From JBBQED01 sp038320345 (GTDB lineage Bacteria > Bacteroidota > Bacteroidia > AKYH767-A > OLB10): DNA of 64,000 nt. Below, piece by piece: positions 7,692-17,626 of the stretch (its first letter is position 1; every line of letters begins with the position of its first letter). Below the pieces are notes generated by a model that saw nothing but the letters and a program-made list of their open reading frames with translations, searched no databases and had not been told where the DNA came from. The stretch spans positions 96,829 through 160,828 of the forward strand of contig JBBQED010000007.1 in assembly GCA_038320345.1 (NCBI GenBank), read 5' to 3'. Both the position numbers and the translations under genes were made by a program.

Positions 7692-10600
7692 CATTCCCGC
7701 TAACCGTTTTCACTTCTTCCCAGTTACCAGCGGAGTTTTGCTTTTCAATTACATATTTCTCTACCCCTGTATCCCAGTCAATGTAGCGTGTCCATTTAAT
7801 TTGATTTCCAAATTCAGATTCAATTTTATTCAACAATATGGATGAACTAATATTGCCAGGATTTGTAGAAGAATTGCACACATTTTGAATTTCCACTTTG
7901 TAATAATACTCTTGGTTCTGAACGTCTGTTGACATGTCTGAAAATTCATGAACAGCTGAAGGAACTGATGCGAGTAAAGAATAAGAAATATTATCCGTGG
8001 AACGATAAACAGTAAATCGATCAACCAGATAAGGAAGCAAAACTGGATTTTTCCATTCTGTTAAAACATAACTGTTGTCTACAACTGTGGACCTTACTAC
8101 TTCCACTTGTTGCTGATCAATATCACTTTCCGGAATAGCCTCAGACTCATTACTCCAAGAATCGAAGTTTCCATCATTACAAATCGCAATAGCTTTTATT
8201 TTATAGATATACTTTTCAGGGCACCATGAACTCGTATCGGTAAACTGTAATGTAATAGTATCGACGATTGCAATAAGCTGAAAATTAGGATTGATTTGAT
8301 CTCCTCTGTAAATTTCATAATTCGTAAAAGAACAGCCTAGATAAGGAGACCATGTCAGATCAACTTTACGTAATCCAGCAATAGTTTGCAAATTAATTGT
8401 AGTATGCTCTTTCGAAACCGAAAGTGAAGGTCGGCTACCACAAAAATCTACCGCTTGAATTTTATAAGAGTATGAATTCGCTAAAGTATTTACAGAAGAA
8501 TCAACATAAGTAGGAGTGGTATTATTCATTCCGCTGGTGTTCTGAGGAACAGCAGCGATACTATCATATACCGAGGTGATGGGGTTATACCGTGATACTA
8601 AATAATAATCCATATCATTCTGAAAGCAAAAATGCCAATTAACTTCAGCAACTGTTCCCGAATTTACTGTGACTCTGTACAACTCAGTCACTGGAGGAGG
8701 AGCAGGATCATACATTGAAATATAATCGGGCATCGTTACAACAGAGGTACAGCCTCCGCTATTCGTAATTGTTAGAGTAATTGTATAATCGCCAGGTATC
8801 TGATAAAGATATGTTGGATGTTGTAAGGAAGAGGTGTCCCCATTTCCGAAATCCCATAAGTAAGTTGCATTCAACAAATTTTGAGAAGTATCTGTAAATT
8901 GCACTGTAGCAGGACTACATCCAGATTGAATATCAGAAGTAAAACCTGCAAGCGGTTGGGCATTAACAATAATGGGAATTGGGAAAGTTAAAGTATCAGT
9001 ACATCCGCCAAGATTACTACCCACCATTCGGATGGAATAAACTCCAGGTAAAGAATAAGTATATGAAGATTGACTTCCATATAATACAGTACCATCTCCC
9101 ATTAACCATGTTACTGAATCAGCAAAAGTTCCTGCATCATTAAGATTAACAGTAAAAGGTGTACATCCAATAGTATCTGTTGTACTAAGAACCAATAAAG
9201 GAACACTATCGACCTGAACCACAACAGGTGAAGTATAGATTGTTGAACACCCAGTGGAATCAAGTGTATAAAGTGATACGGTATAATTTCCGGGATTCAT
9301 ATAAACATGTACCGGATTGATTAAAGTGTCGGTAGTTCCATCACCAAAATGCCAATCCCAGCCAATTGCTCCAATAGAATTATCAGTAAATTCTACAAGT
9401 AAGGGAGCGCATCCCCTTGACGCCGACATGGAGAAAAAAGGAATCGATCCTCGAACACTGATATATGCAGGCATCACCATGGTATCACTACAACCAAACT
9501 GATTAAATACGATGAGGGTAACTGTATACACTCCAGGCTGTGTATAAATATGAGATGGAAATTGAAGATTAGAAACTCCACCATCCCCAAAATCCCATAA
9601 CCATTGATTAGCGTTTATAGAAGAGTCGGTGAATGCAACTTGCAAGGGTACACAGCCTGAAAGATTATCAGCACTAAAATGAGCTTCAGCACTACTTACA
9701 ACTACTAAAGAATCCCTGTTCAGTGTATCATGACAACCACTTGCTGCCTGAACGATTAACTGAACTGAATAAATTCCATTATTACTATAGATGTGATTTG
9801 GATTTTGGAGTAAAGATGTACCCCCATCACCGAAGTTCCATTCCCAGCTAACGGCATTTTGAGAGGAATCGCTGAAGGCAACACTTACTGGATTACAATT
9901 ATTAATCGTATTAAACGAAAAATCAGCAACGGTAACAATTACATTTGGTTTTGAAATTGATTTATTACAGCCATTAATATCAGTAACAACAAGTGTTATT
10001 GGAGTTATCGGAGAACGCGTATATATATGAATTGGATTCTGAATATTTGATGTATCACCATCTCCAAAATCCCAATGCCATTTCACTGCATCCACACTTA
10101 GATCTTGAAATGTAACGGGAACTGGAACACAAGAAGAGGGTTGTGAATATGTGAAATCTGCAATGAGTCGAGAATTATAAATAGCGCTTGGAATGGTAAT
10201 AGTGCTTGAACAAATATTACTAAACGCCGTTAAAGTAAGGTTATAAAAGCCGGCACCTGTGTAATAGTGTACTGGATTCAGCAAATTAGAAGTAGTACCA
10301 TCACCAAAATTCCACAACCAAGAAGAACTTTGTAAAGATTGATTGCTACACTGAACTGTTATTGTACTACAATTAGTTGCGGTCACTGCATAATTAAATG
10401 CAGCCAGTGGATCATACACTTCTATTCGATATGCAAGTGGAAAAACCATTGCGCATCCATTGATATCTATCACTGAAAGTGAAACGGAAAAATATCCACT
10501 ATCTTGATAAACATAATATGGATTTTTCATTGTAGAAACGCCTCCATCTCCGAACGTCCAAGCATAACTTGAGAAATTCATATTTCCTGTATCAAAAAAG

Positions 10601-13443
10601 ACAGTATCACCTGCACAAATTTTTCGTTTGTTACTAGAAATTGGAGCAACGGTATTTACCGCAAATGATTTTGCAACAAATGCTCCGCACTGATTTGTAT
10701 CAACGGTAGTTAAACTAATTACATAACTAGCATTCACATTCGGATAAGTATAACTCACTGTGGGCGTTGAAAAGAACTGACCATTTCCAAAATTCCAACT
10801 AAACGTATTAGCAATTCCAGAAGTACTTACATCAACTATAACACCAGAACAGGTATTTGTTGTTGTAATGTTAAAATCTGTAATAGGTTGAACAATATAA
10901 TATGTCTCAGTCAACTCCATTGTATCGGGCACGCCCAACGAATCCCATGCAATTAATACCGCATTGAATGCACCGCTATCACGATATGCATGTTCAGGAT
11001 CGGATTGCGAGGAAGTAATACCATCACCAAAATCCCACAGCCATGCAACAGCATCTGGAAATGGATTATAAAAACTTACATTATATGGAGCACAATGATA
11101 TTCTATGACTGGCGTTACAACACCTCCACCGCCTAATGAACCACCAGTTCCTGTGGAAGAACCGAAAGTAACTGGTGGATAATTATACTGATACTGGCAA
11201 GAATCATTTCCAATAGTTAATGTGATGGTAAAGGGACCTGTAGTTGTATAAACGTGAGTAGGATCTTCCAAAGTAGACGATGATCCATCACCAAAATCCC
11301 ACAACCACCAAGTTGCGTTAGAAGAATTTGCATGAAACTGCACATTAAATGGAGGAACTGTATCAGTAGTTAACACAGTTGCATTTGCACCTAGTCCTGT
11401 AATTTGCACACCACCACTTGCCACTAAAGTAGTATTACATCCACCTGGAGAAGTTGCAGTTAATGTTATATCATAACTCCCAATATTTGGGAATATATGT
11501 GTAGGGTTTTGCAATGTTGACGACCCACCATCCCCAAAACTCCATGTCCAGCCAGAAGCATTTAACGAGCTATCTAAAAAAGTGACTACGTAAGGTGGAC
11601 AAGGACTAACTGTATAAGTAAAATGAGGTTCTGTACCATCAATGATGAATGTCTGGAAATTAGCAATATAATTTGCACAACCACTATTCGCACCCCATGT
11701 AGTAAGGCTCACTACAAAAGTTCCGGTTGTTTCATAAGTATGAGAAGGATTAGATACAGTTGAAGTAGTACCATCACCAAAATCCCAAAGCCATGCTACG
11801 GCTCCTGAATTATCAGCAAAATGAACCGAGTGAGGAGCACAAGCCGTAAGTGGAGCAGGCGGAACAAAATTTATTACTGGTTGATTTACGTTTATTTGTG
11901 TAGGATATACGAGGGTATCTTTACAACCTGAAGCATTTCCAATAATCAATGTAACGGTATATAATCCTGCAGTTGAATAGATATGTGTAGGAAACTGTGA
12001 TGTAGATGAAGTACCATCGCCGAAATTCCATTGCCATAAGGTAGCGCCTTGTGAATAATCATTAAAATTAACTGTTAATGGTGGACAACCAGCAGTGACA
12101 TCTGGAGCAAAAGAAGCAACAGGATCGTAAGTTATAACACGTGCATTCAAGGGATAACCCTGAGAACATCCATAACTATTTGAAGCGGTTAAACTGACTT
12201 GAAAACTTCCTACTGTTGTATAAGTATGTGTAGGTGCAAACAAACTAGATGTTGTACCATCACCAAAATCCCATAACCAGTTAAAACTTCCCGGTGTATT
12301 ATTGATAAAATTTACGGTCAATGGTAAACAACCGGTATAATTCGTCATTGTGTACGATAGCGCAGGAGAAGGATAAACCTCAACGGGGCTAAATGATGCT
12401 GAACTAGTACATCCATTCTGATAAATTGCAGTCAGGTTTACCGTATAATTTCCAGGTGTGTAATAATGATGATACTGTGCATTTCCACTCCCTAACGTTG
12501 AATCCCCAAAACTCCATGCGAAAGAAGCTCCTTGAAATGCTGTTGTAATGAATGAAGTATTGAAAGGTGCACATCCACTACTATCAAAAACATTAATGAC
12601 CGGAACCGGATTAAACCTCAAATGTACTAAGCGATTATAGCGTGAAGTATCAGAACAACCTTGTGAATTAACCACAATTAAACTTACATTAAAATATCCA
12701 GTATCCTGATAAACATGAGTTGGATTTATCAATGTAGATGTTGTTGCATCTCCAAAATTCCACTCCCAAGAAATTCCATTAACGGCTTGACTAGTAAATT
12801 GAAAAATATGATTTAAATCGCAACTAGCACTATCATTTACTGTTACAATTACTGAAGGCTTAGGATAAATAGTAATAATAGAAGATTGCGTTTTGACATT
12901 ACTACATCCATACAATTTGTTGAATGCGATCAGTGAAACTGAAAATGTTCCTGCAATTGCATACACATGTGCTGGGTTATTCACTGAAGAAGAAGTTCCA
13001 TCGCCAAAATCCCAAACACATGAATCAGAATTCAGCGAAAGATTTTGAAATTGGATAGGTGAGCCGCCTTGACAAGCAGTTGTTTGAGCAAACGAGAAAT
13101 TAGAAACGGGAGCGGCAACTACAAGTATCTGGCGCGTAGTGGAATTTGAATTTCCATTACTACCAATCACAGTCAACGTAACCGTAAACGTTCCAGGATT
13201 CGTAAAAACGTTACTTGGGTTTGTTTGGGTAGATGTATTTCCATTTCCGAAATTCCATGAGGAGGAAACAGCAGCTGTTGAGGTATTCGTAAAGACAACA
13301 TTTAATGGCTGGCAACCTTGATTAGTCGAAACCGAAAAAGAAGCTACAGGCGATTGTGCCATAGTTTCGAACTGAAACAAGAGCAACATCGCTGATAAGA
13401 GCCATGCAAAAAGATTAAAAGCCTTTGAAGCTTTCTGCTTCAT
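7669..13443 (-). CDS. giant PKD-repeat surface protein, C-terminus apparently truncated
   Basis: A 1924-residue exported protein. After a signal peptide (hydrophobic residues 9-29, ending MAQ) come 19 consecutive PKD domains of about 85-90 residues, counted from their W-x-FGDG-type motifs (for example WLWDFGDGTT), most with a paired Cys in the NGC/SGC turns. These are followed by three complete fibronectin-III-like repeats and a fourth that stops after its middle strands (GNWEEVKTVSG, then a Trp and three Glu before TAA). Proteins of this architecture usually end in a T9SS type B/gliding-motility-associated C-terminal domain, which is absent here. The 3' end overlaps brkB by 23 bases. Adhesive or gliding-related surface function is inferred; secretion by T9SS is doubtful without the tail. 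Confidence 0.85.
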   Translation of the reverse strand: MKQKASKAFNLFAWLLSAMLLLFQFETMAQSPVASFSVSTNQGCQPLNVVFTNTSTAAVSSSWNFGNGNTSTQTNPSNVFTNPGTFTVTLTVIGSNGNSNSTTRQILVVAAPVSNFSFAQTTACQGGSPIQFQNLSLNSDSCVWDFGDGTSSSVNNPAHVYAIAGTFSVSLIAFNKLYGCSNVKTQSSIITIYPKPSVIVTVNDSASCDLNHIFQFTSQAVNGISWEWNFGDATTSTLINPTHVYQDTGYFNVSLIVVNSQGCSDTSRYNRLVHLRFNPVPVINVFDSSGCAPFNTSFITTAFQGASFAWSFGDSTLGSGNAQYHHYYTPGNYTVNLTAIYQNGCTSSASFSPVEVYPSPALSYTMTNYTGCLPLTVNFINNTPGSFNWLWDFGDGTTSSLFAPTHTYTTVGSFQVSLTASNSYGCSQGYPLNARVITYDPVASFAPDVTAGCPPLTVNFNDYSQGATLWQWNFGDGTSSTSQFPTHIYSTAGLYTVTLIIGNASGCKDTLVYPTQINVNQPVINFVPPAPLTACAPHSVHFADNSGAVAWLWDFGDGTTSTVSNPSHTYETTGTFVVSLTTWGANSGCANYIANFQTFIIDGTEPHFTYTVSPCPPYVVTFLDSSLNASGWTWSFGDGGSSTLQNPTHIFPNIGSYDITLTATSPGGCNTTLVASGGVQITGLGANATVLTTDTVPPFNVQFHANSSNATWWLWDFGDGSSSTLEDPTHVYTTTGPFTITLTIGNDSCQYQYNYPPVTFGSSTGTGGSLGGGGVVTPVIEYHCAPYNVSFYNPFPDAVAWLWDFGDGITSSQSDPEHAYRDSGAFNAVLIAWDSLGVPDTMELTETYYIVQPITDFNITTTNTCSGVIVDVSTSGIANTFSWNFGNGQFFSTPTVSYTYPNVNASYVISLTTVDTNQCGAFVAKSFAVNTVAPISSNKRKICAGDTVFFDTGNMNFSSYAWTFGDGGVSTMKNPYYVYQDSGYFSVSLSVIDINGCAMVFPLAYRIEVYDPLAAFNYAVTATNCSTITVQCSNQSLQSSSWLWNFGDGTTSNLLNPVHYYTGAGFYNLTLTAFSNICSSTITIPSAIYNSRLIADFTYSQPSSCVPVPVTFQDLSVDAVKWHWDFGDGDTSNIQNPIHIYTRSPITPITLVVTDINGCNKSISKPNVIVTVADFSFNTINNCNPVSVAFSDSSQNAVSWEWNFGDGGTSLLQNPNHIYSNNGIYSVQLIVQAASGCHDTLNRDSLVVVSSAEAHFSADNLSGCVPLQVAFTDSSINANQWLWDFGDGGVSNLQFPSHIYTQPGVYTVTLIVFNQFGCSDTMVMPAYISVRGSIPFFSMSASRGCAPLLVEFTDNSIGAIGWDWHFGDGTTDTLINPVHVYMNPGNYTVSLYTLDSTGCSTIYTSPVVVQVDSVPLLVLSTTDTIGCTPFTVNLNDAGTFADSVTWLMGDGTVLYGSQSSYTYSLPGVYSIRMVGSNLGGCTDTLTFPIPIIVNAQPLAGFTSDIQSGCSPATVQFTDTSQNLLNATYLWDFGNGDTSSLQHPTYLYQIPGDYTITLTITNSGGCTSVVTMPDYISMYDPAPPPVTELYRVTVNSGTVAEVNWHFCFQNDMDYYLVSRYNPITSVYDSIAAVPQNTSGMNNTTPTYVDSSVNTLANSYSYKIQAVDFCGSRPSLSVSKEHTTINLQTIAGLRKVDLTWSPYLGCSFTNYEIYRGDQINPNFQLIAIVDTITLQFTDTSSWCPEKYIYKIKAIAICNDGNFDSWSNESEAIPESDIDQQQVEVVRSTVVDNSYVLTEWKNPVLLPYLVDRFTVYRSTDNISYSLLASVPSAVHEFSDMSTDVQNQEYYYKVEIQNVCNSSTNPGNISSSILLNKIESEFGNQIKWTRYIDWDTGVEKYVIEKQNSAGNWEEVKTVSGNVNSWEEE

Positions 13444-13656
13444 ATAATTTCTGAATATGGCATTAATACGGAATTCCTAGTAAAATGTTCATAGAATCAC
13501 AGAAAAGATACTGGCAAGATGCTTTTAGAAGTGTTGAAAATGAAATGGGATCCTTAGATGTAAGAAAAACTAGAGAACAGTATCGATTTTACTCGCTTTT
13601 ATTCAGTCAATTAGAGTGTTTACCAGCATTTTACCTAAAATACGTATTGTTCTTGC

Positions 13657-13664
13657 TAACTTTG
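13657..13664 (+). promoter_or_regulatory. -7 element of the uvrA promoter
   Basis: TAACTTTG is an exact match to the Bacteroidota -7 consensus, 33 bases before the uvrA ATG. The -33 region is poor. This is the only regulatory signal seen in the 254-base gap between the PKD gene and uvrA; the short open frame in that gap is not convincing as a gene. Confidence 0.45.
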
Positions 13665-13697
13665 GAGGTATAGATAGCGTTGTAAGGAATTAATTAT

Positions 13698-16538
13698 ATG
13701 TTTTCGGAAGAAGAATGGGTTGAAGTTTACGGGGCACGCGTGCATAATTTGCAGAACGTTGACGTAACATTTCCAAGAAATAAACTAGTAGTTGTAACCG
13801 GATTAAGTGGTAGCGGCAAGAGCTCTCTCTCATTTGATACAATTTATGCTGAAGGTCAGCGAAGGTATATGGAGACCTTCTCTGCATATGCCAGGCAATT
13901 CCTTGGCAGTATGGAACGCCCTGATGTAGATAAAATCAAAGGATTAAGTCCTGTGATCTCTATTGAACAAAAAACTACGAATACCAATCCTAGGTCAACT
14001 GTTGGTACTGTAACAGAAATCTATGATTTTCTGAGGCTACTCTTTGCAAGAGCTTCCGATGCTTTCTCATCAATGACGGGTGAAAAGATGATCAGGATGA
14101 CCGATGAGCAAATTCTAGATGTTATTCTGAAGCAATATGATGGAAAAAGTGTGTTGTTTCTTGCTCCAGTAGTGAAAGGAAGAAAAGGTCATTATCGAGA
14201 ATTGTTTCAACAAATCATGCAACAAGGATTTGTGAGAGTACGGATTGATGGTGTTATTACAGAAATAAAAAGAGGACTACAAGCAGACCGTTATAAAACT
14301 CACGATATAGAAATCGTTGTAGATCGTTTATCGATTGAGGAAGATGCAAGAATCAGAATTGCAGATAGTATCAAGACGACATTGAAACAAGGTAAAGGTT
14401 CAATGATGGTATTAGATGAGTACGATAATAAAGTACGTCATTTAAGTCAGCATCTGATGTGTCCTACAACAGGTATTTCATACGATGAACCCGCACCGAA
14501 TTCATTTTCTTTTAACTCCCCTTATGGAGCTTGCCCTAAGTGTAATGGATTAGGAACCATTCCTGAAATTGATATTAAAACCGTTATCCCTGACCCTACA
14601 AGAAGTATAAAACAGGGAGGTATTGCTCCTTTAGGTGATTATAAAGACAATTGGATTTTTCAGCAACTTTCCTCGATAGGAAAACGATTCGACTTTACTT
14701 TAACCACTCCGATTAAAGATATTTCGGAGGAAGCTATGAATGTTATTCTTTATGGTTCCAGTGAAATATTTACCGTAGATAAAGAATTTACTTCCGGATC
14801 TGTAAGTAGCTACAATCTAAGTTTTGATGGAATCGCAAGTTTCATTTCGAATCAGTTAGAAGATGAATATACTTCCTCAAAAATGAAAAAATGGGCGCAA
14901 GGATTCATGACATATGTTACTTGTACCGAATGCAAAGGCGCACGATTAAAACAGGAAGCACTTTACTTTAAAGTTGCCGATAAAAATATCGCAGAACTTG
15001 CGGATATGGATATCATTGCTTTGCAATCGTGGAGTATGGGTGCTGAGAAAAAACTTTCGAAAAAGCAACAAGTTATTGCAAAGGAAGTACTTAAAGAAAT
15101 CACCAAAAGAATAAAATTTTTACTAGATGTTGGATTAGATTATCTTACTCTCAACCGCAGTGCAAGAACGCTTTCAGGAGGTGAATCACAACGAATTAGA
15201 TTAGCCACTCAAATAGGCTCACAATTAGTTGGGGTAATGTATATTCTAGATGAACCAAGTATTGGATTGCATCAACGAGACAATGTTAGATTAATTAATT
15301 CACTGAAAGAACTTCGTGATTTAGGAAATTCAGTCATCGTAGTTGAACATGATCGTGAAACGATTATGGCTGCCGATCATGTGATTGATATTGGTCCGGG
15401 AGCTGGAGTTCATGGTGGTAAAATTGTAGCATCGGGGAAGCCAGAAGATATGCTACATGCAGATACTTTAACCGGAAAATACCTCTCTGGGGAACTCCAA
15501 ATAAAATTCGGTGAAAGAAGATTAGGGAATGGAAAAGTACTTCAGCTAACCGGTGCTTCAGGAAATAATCTAAAAAATGTTTCGGCAGATTTTCCTCTGG
15601 GAAAATTAATTTGTGTTACAGGAGTTTCAGGCAGCGGGAAATCAACTTTAATTAATGAAACCCTCTACCCTATCCTAAACCAACATTTCTATCGTTCACT
15701 TACTCGACCATTAAAATACAAATCGATTAAAGGATTAGAATTCGTTGATAAAGTAATTGAAATTGATCAGTCTCCGATAGGACGAACACCACGTTCTAAT
15801 CCTGCAACTTATACTGGAGTTTTTAGTGATATCAGAAATTTATTTTCACAAATGAATGAATCTAAAATCAGAGGATATCCTCCCGGTTGGTTTTCATTTA
15901 ATGTGAAAGGTGGACGATGTGAAACTTGTCAGGGTGCAGGAATGAGAGTGATAGAGATGAATTTTCTTCCTGATGTGTATGTTATGTGCGAAGCCTGTAA
16001 CGGAAAACGTTATAACAGAGAAGTACTTGATGTTAGGTATCGTGGAAAATCAATTAGTGATGTACTAAATATGAGTATTGAACAAGCTGTTGAATTCTTC
16101 GAGAATATGCCTTCTATTCTGCATAAGATAAAAACATTACAAGATGTTGGATTGGGATATATTACACTCGGCCAACAAAGTACTACATTATCTGGAGGCG
16201 AGGCTCAACGAGTGAAACTTGCCGCTGAATTGTCGAAGAAAGATACTGGAAATACATTTTATATTCTCGATGAACCCACTACAGGGCTTCATTTTGAAGA
16301 TGTCAGGATCCTGCTGGATGTATTGAAGATTCTGGTCGATAAAGGCAATACTGTGCTTGTAATTGAACACAATCTCGATGTTATTAAAATGGGAGATCAT
16401 ATTATTGACCTAGGTCCTGAAGGTGGTTCCAGAGGTGGAAATATTTTATGTTCAGGAACACCCGAAGAGGTGCAGCACAATAAGAAATCTATCACTGCAT
16501 CATTCCTCAAAAAAGAACTCGAAATGCAACATGCATAA
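13698..16538 (+). CDS. uvrA: excinuclease ABC subunit A
   Basis: UvrA, the damage-sensing ABC-type ATPase dimer of nucleotide excision repair, which loads UvrB on lesions. The 946-residue length is full. First half: Walker A GLSGSGKSSLSFD near residues 34-46 and signature LSGGESQRIRLATQ near 492. Second half: Walker A GVSGSGKSTL near 643 and signature LSGGEAQRVKLAAEL near 830. The C-terminal zinc module CETCQGAG...CEACNG is complete. In the first zinc module the leading pair reads CPTT instead of C-x-x-C, with CPKC intact; I believe this variant is common in Bacteroidota. The LOG-family gene follows after 45 bases. Confidence 0.97.
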   Translation: MFSEEEWVEVYGARVHNLQNVDVTFPRNKLVVVTGLSGSGKSSLSFDTIYAEGQRRYMETFSAYARQFLGSMERPDVDKIKGLSPVISIEQKTTNTNPRSTVGTVTEIYDFLRLLFARASDAFSSMTGEKMIRMTDEQILDVILKQYDGKSVLFLAPVVKGRKGHYRELFQQIMQQGFVRVRIDGVITEIKRGLQADRYKTHDIEIVVDRLSIEEDARIRIADSIKTTLKQGKGSMMVLDEYDNKVRHLSQHLMCPTTGISYDEPAPNSFSFNSPYGACPKCNGLGTIPEIDIKTVIPDPTRSIKQGGIAPLGDYKDNWIFQQLSSIGKRFDFTLTTPIKDISEEAMNVILYGSSEIFTVDKEFTSGSVSSYNLSFDGIASFISNQLEDEYTSSKMKKWAQGFMTYVTCTECKGARLKQEALYFKVADKNIAELADMDIIALQSWSMGAEKKLSKKQQVIAKEVLKEITKRIKFLLDVGLDYLTLNRSARTLSGGESQRIRLATQIGSQLVGVMYILDEPSIGLHQRDNVRLINSLKELRDLGNSVIVVEHDRETIMAADHVIDIGPGAGVHGGKIVASGKPEDMLHADTLTGKYLSGELQIKFGERRLGNGKVLQLTGASGNNLKNVSADFPLGKLICVTGVSGSGKSTLINETLYPILNQHFYRSLTRPLKYKSIKGLEFVDKVIEIDQSPIGRTPRSNPATYTGVFSDIRNLFSQMNESKIRGYPPGWFSFNVKGGRCETCQGAGMRVIEMNFLPDVYVMCEACNGKRYNREVLDVRYRGKSISDVLNMSIEQAVEFFENMPSILHKIKTLQDVGLGYITLGQQSTTLSGGEAQRVKLAAELSKKDTGNTFYILDEPTTGLHFEDVRILLDVLKILVDKGNTVLVIEHNLDVIKMGDHIIDLGPEGGSRGGNILCSGTPEEVQHNKKSITASFLKKELEMQHA

Positions 16539-16583
16539 CCTATTTAAATCAGTTACGTAAAAAGCAGATAGATTTTCAAGATC

Positions 16584-17291
16584 ATGAATTCAGAAGACGC
16601 AAAAATCAGAAGAGCATTTACAGATAAAGACTGGCAGGAAATTAAAGCACAGGATACTTGGCAGATTTTCAAAATCATGGCCGAATTCGTGGAAGGCTTT
16701 GAAAAAATGAGTCGCATCGGACCTTGTGTTTCTATCTTTGGTTCTGCTCGTACACAGTCAGATAGTCCCTACTACCATCTTGCTGAGGAGATTGCCTATA
16801 AACTTACTACGGAAGGTTATGGAGTAATTACAGGAGGTGGACCAGGTATAATGGAGGCAGCTAATAAAGGAGCCCAAAAAGCCGGAGGTAAATCTGTTGG
16901 ATTGAATATTACTTTACCTTTTGAACAAACCCCAAATCCATATATCGATACTGACAAGTGTATCACTTTCGATTATTTCTTTGTACGTAAGCTGATGTTT
17001 ATCAAATATGCACAAGGATTTATTGTTTTACCCGGAGGTTTTGGAACAATGGACGAGTTATTTGAATCATTAACCCTGATCCAAACGCGTAAGATTGGAA
17101 GGTTTCCGATCGTATTGGTAGGTAAGAGTTATTGGTCTGGATTAATGGACTGGATCAAATCTACATTAGTCACTGAAAAATACATTAACCCCGACGATTT
17201 AAAGTTGTTTACCGTGGCAGATACTGCCGAAGAAGCAGTAACGATGATCGACAATTTCTATTCAAAATATTTGCTTAAACCTAATTTTTAA
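16584..17291 (+). CDS. LOG family protein (TIGR00730; putative nucleotide phosphoribohydrolase)
   Basis: A 235-residue Rossmann-fold protein of the lysine decarboxylase-like/LOG family. It has the two family signatures: GGGPGIMEAANKG at about residues 84-96 and PGGFGTMDE at 150-158, with the conserved Arg-Lys pair at 135-136. Characterised members cleave cytokinin or purine nucleoside 5'-monophosphates to base and ribose 5-phosphate; older lysine-decarboxylase annotations are wrong. Probably transcribed with uvrA and ended by the strong hairpin just downstream. Physiological substrate here is unknown. Confidence 0.88.
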   Translation: MNSEDAKIRRAFTDKDWQEIKAQDTWQIFKIMAEFVEGFEKMSRIGPCVSIFGSARTQSDSPYYHLAEEIAYKLTTEGYGVITGGGPGIMEAANKGAQKAGGKSVGLNITLPFEQTPNPYIDTDKCITFDYFFVRKLMFIKYAQGFIVLPGGFGTMDELFESLTLIQTRKIGRFPIVLVGKSYWSGLMDWIKSTLVTEKYINPDDLKLFTVADTAEEAVTMIDNFYSKYLLKPNF

Positions 17292-17311
17292 GAGGTTAAA
17301 TACGCTACTAT

Positions 17312-17345
17312 AACGGTTGTTTTTATCTTAAAACAACCGTTTTTG
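17312..17345 (+). terminator. rho-independent terminator after the LOG gene
   Basis: A perfect 12-base-pair inverted repeat (17312-17323 with 17330-17341, loop of six) followed by a T run. It starts 20 bases after the LOG stop codon. The T tract on one side and A-rich stem on the other could make it work in both directions for the small opposing frame. Confidence 0.8.
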
Positions 17346-17376
17346 CTTTGTAAGGTTTTTCGGTTTTTCGCTCATT

Positions 17377-17568
17377 TTATGATACCGATCTATTTTCCTG
17401 CTGTAACATCTTCACTTCTTTCTTAGTAAAATACTCTGGACCAAAAGGTCTATTCTGCTTGTACTTCAATTCAAGAAGAAATGTATATCCCATAAATTCT
17501 TGGGGAGTTAAGATGCCTTGGGACTCAGAAAATAGGAAATGATGAAGAGACATCACAATAAGCTCCAT
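17377..17568 (-). CDS. small hypothetical protein (63 aa), uncertain
   Basis: The 335-base gap between the LOG gene and the lone response regulator holds a terminator and this minus-strand frame, ATG to stop, encoding 63 residues. The sequence has a protein-like composition (for example QEFMGYTFLLELKYKQ, then GPEYFTKKEVKML) but no family that I recognise and no signal peptide. A TATTTTTC box resembling a -7 element lies about 15-20 bases upstream of its ATG. It is oriented head-to-head with the phosphorelay operon. Comparative conservation would be needed to call it real. Confidence 0.35.
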   Translation of the reverse strand: MELIVMSLHHFLFSESQGILTPQEFMGYTFLLELKYKQNRPFGPEYFTKKEVKMLQQENRSVS

Positions 17569-17626
17569 CTATAATTCTTAAGATGAAAAGAAAAATAATT
17601 GTACATAAAGATATAAGCTGATCAAA

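Noticed and set aside
13485..13673. Plus-strand 62-codon frame between the PKD gene and uvrA
   Set aside because: Contains the uvrA -7 box at its end, has no recognisable family, and its frame runs over the promoter region; most likely chance.
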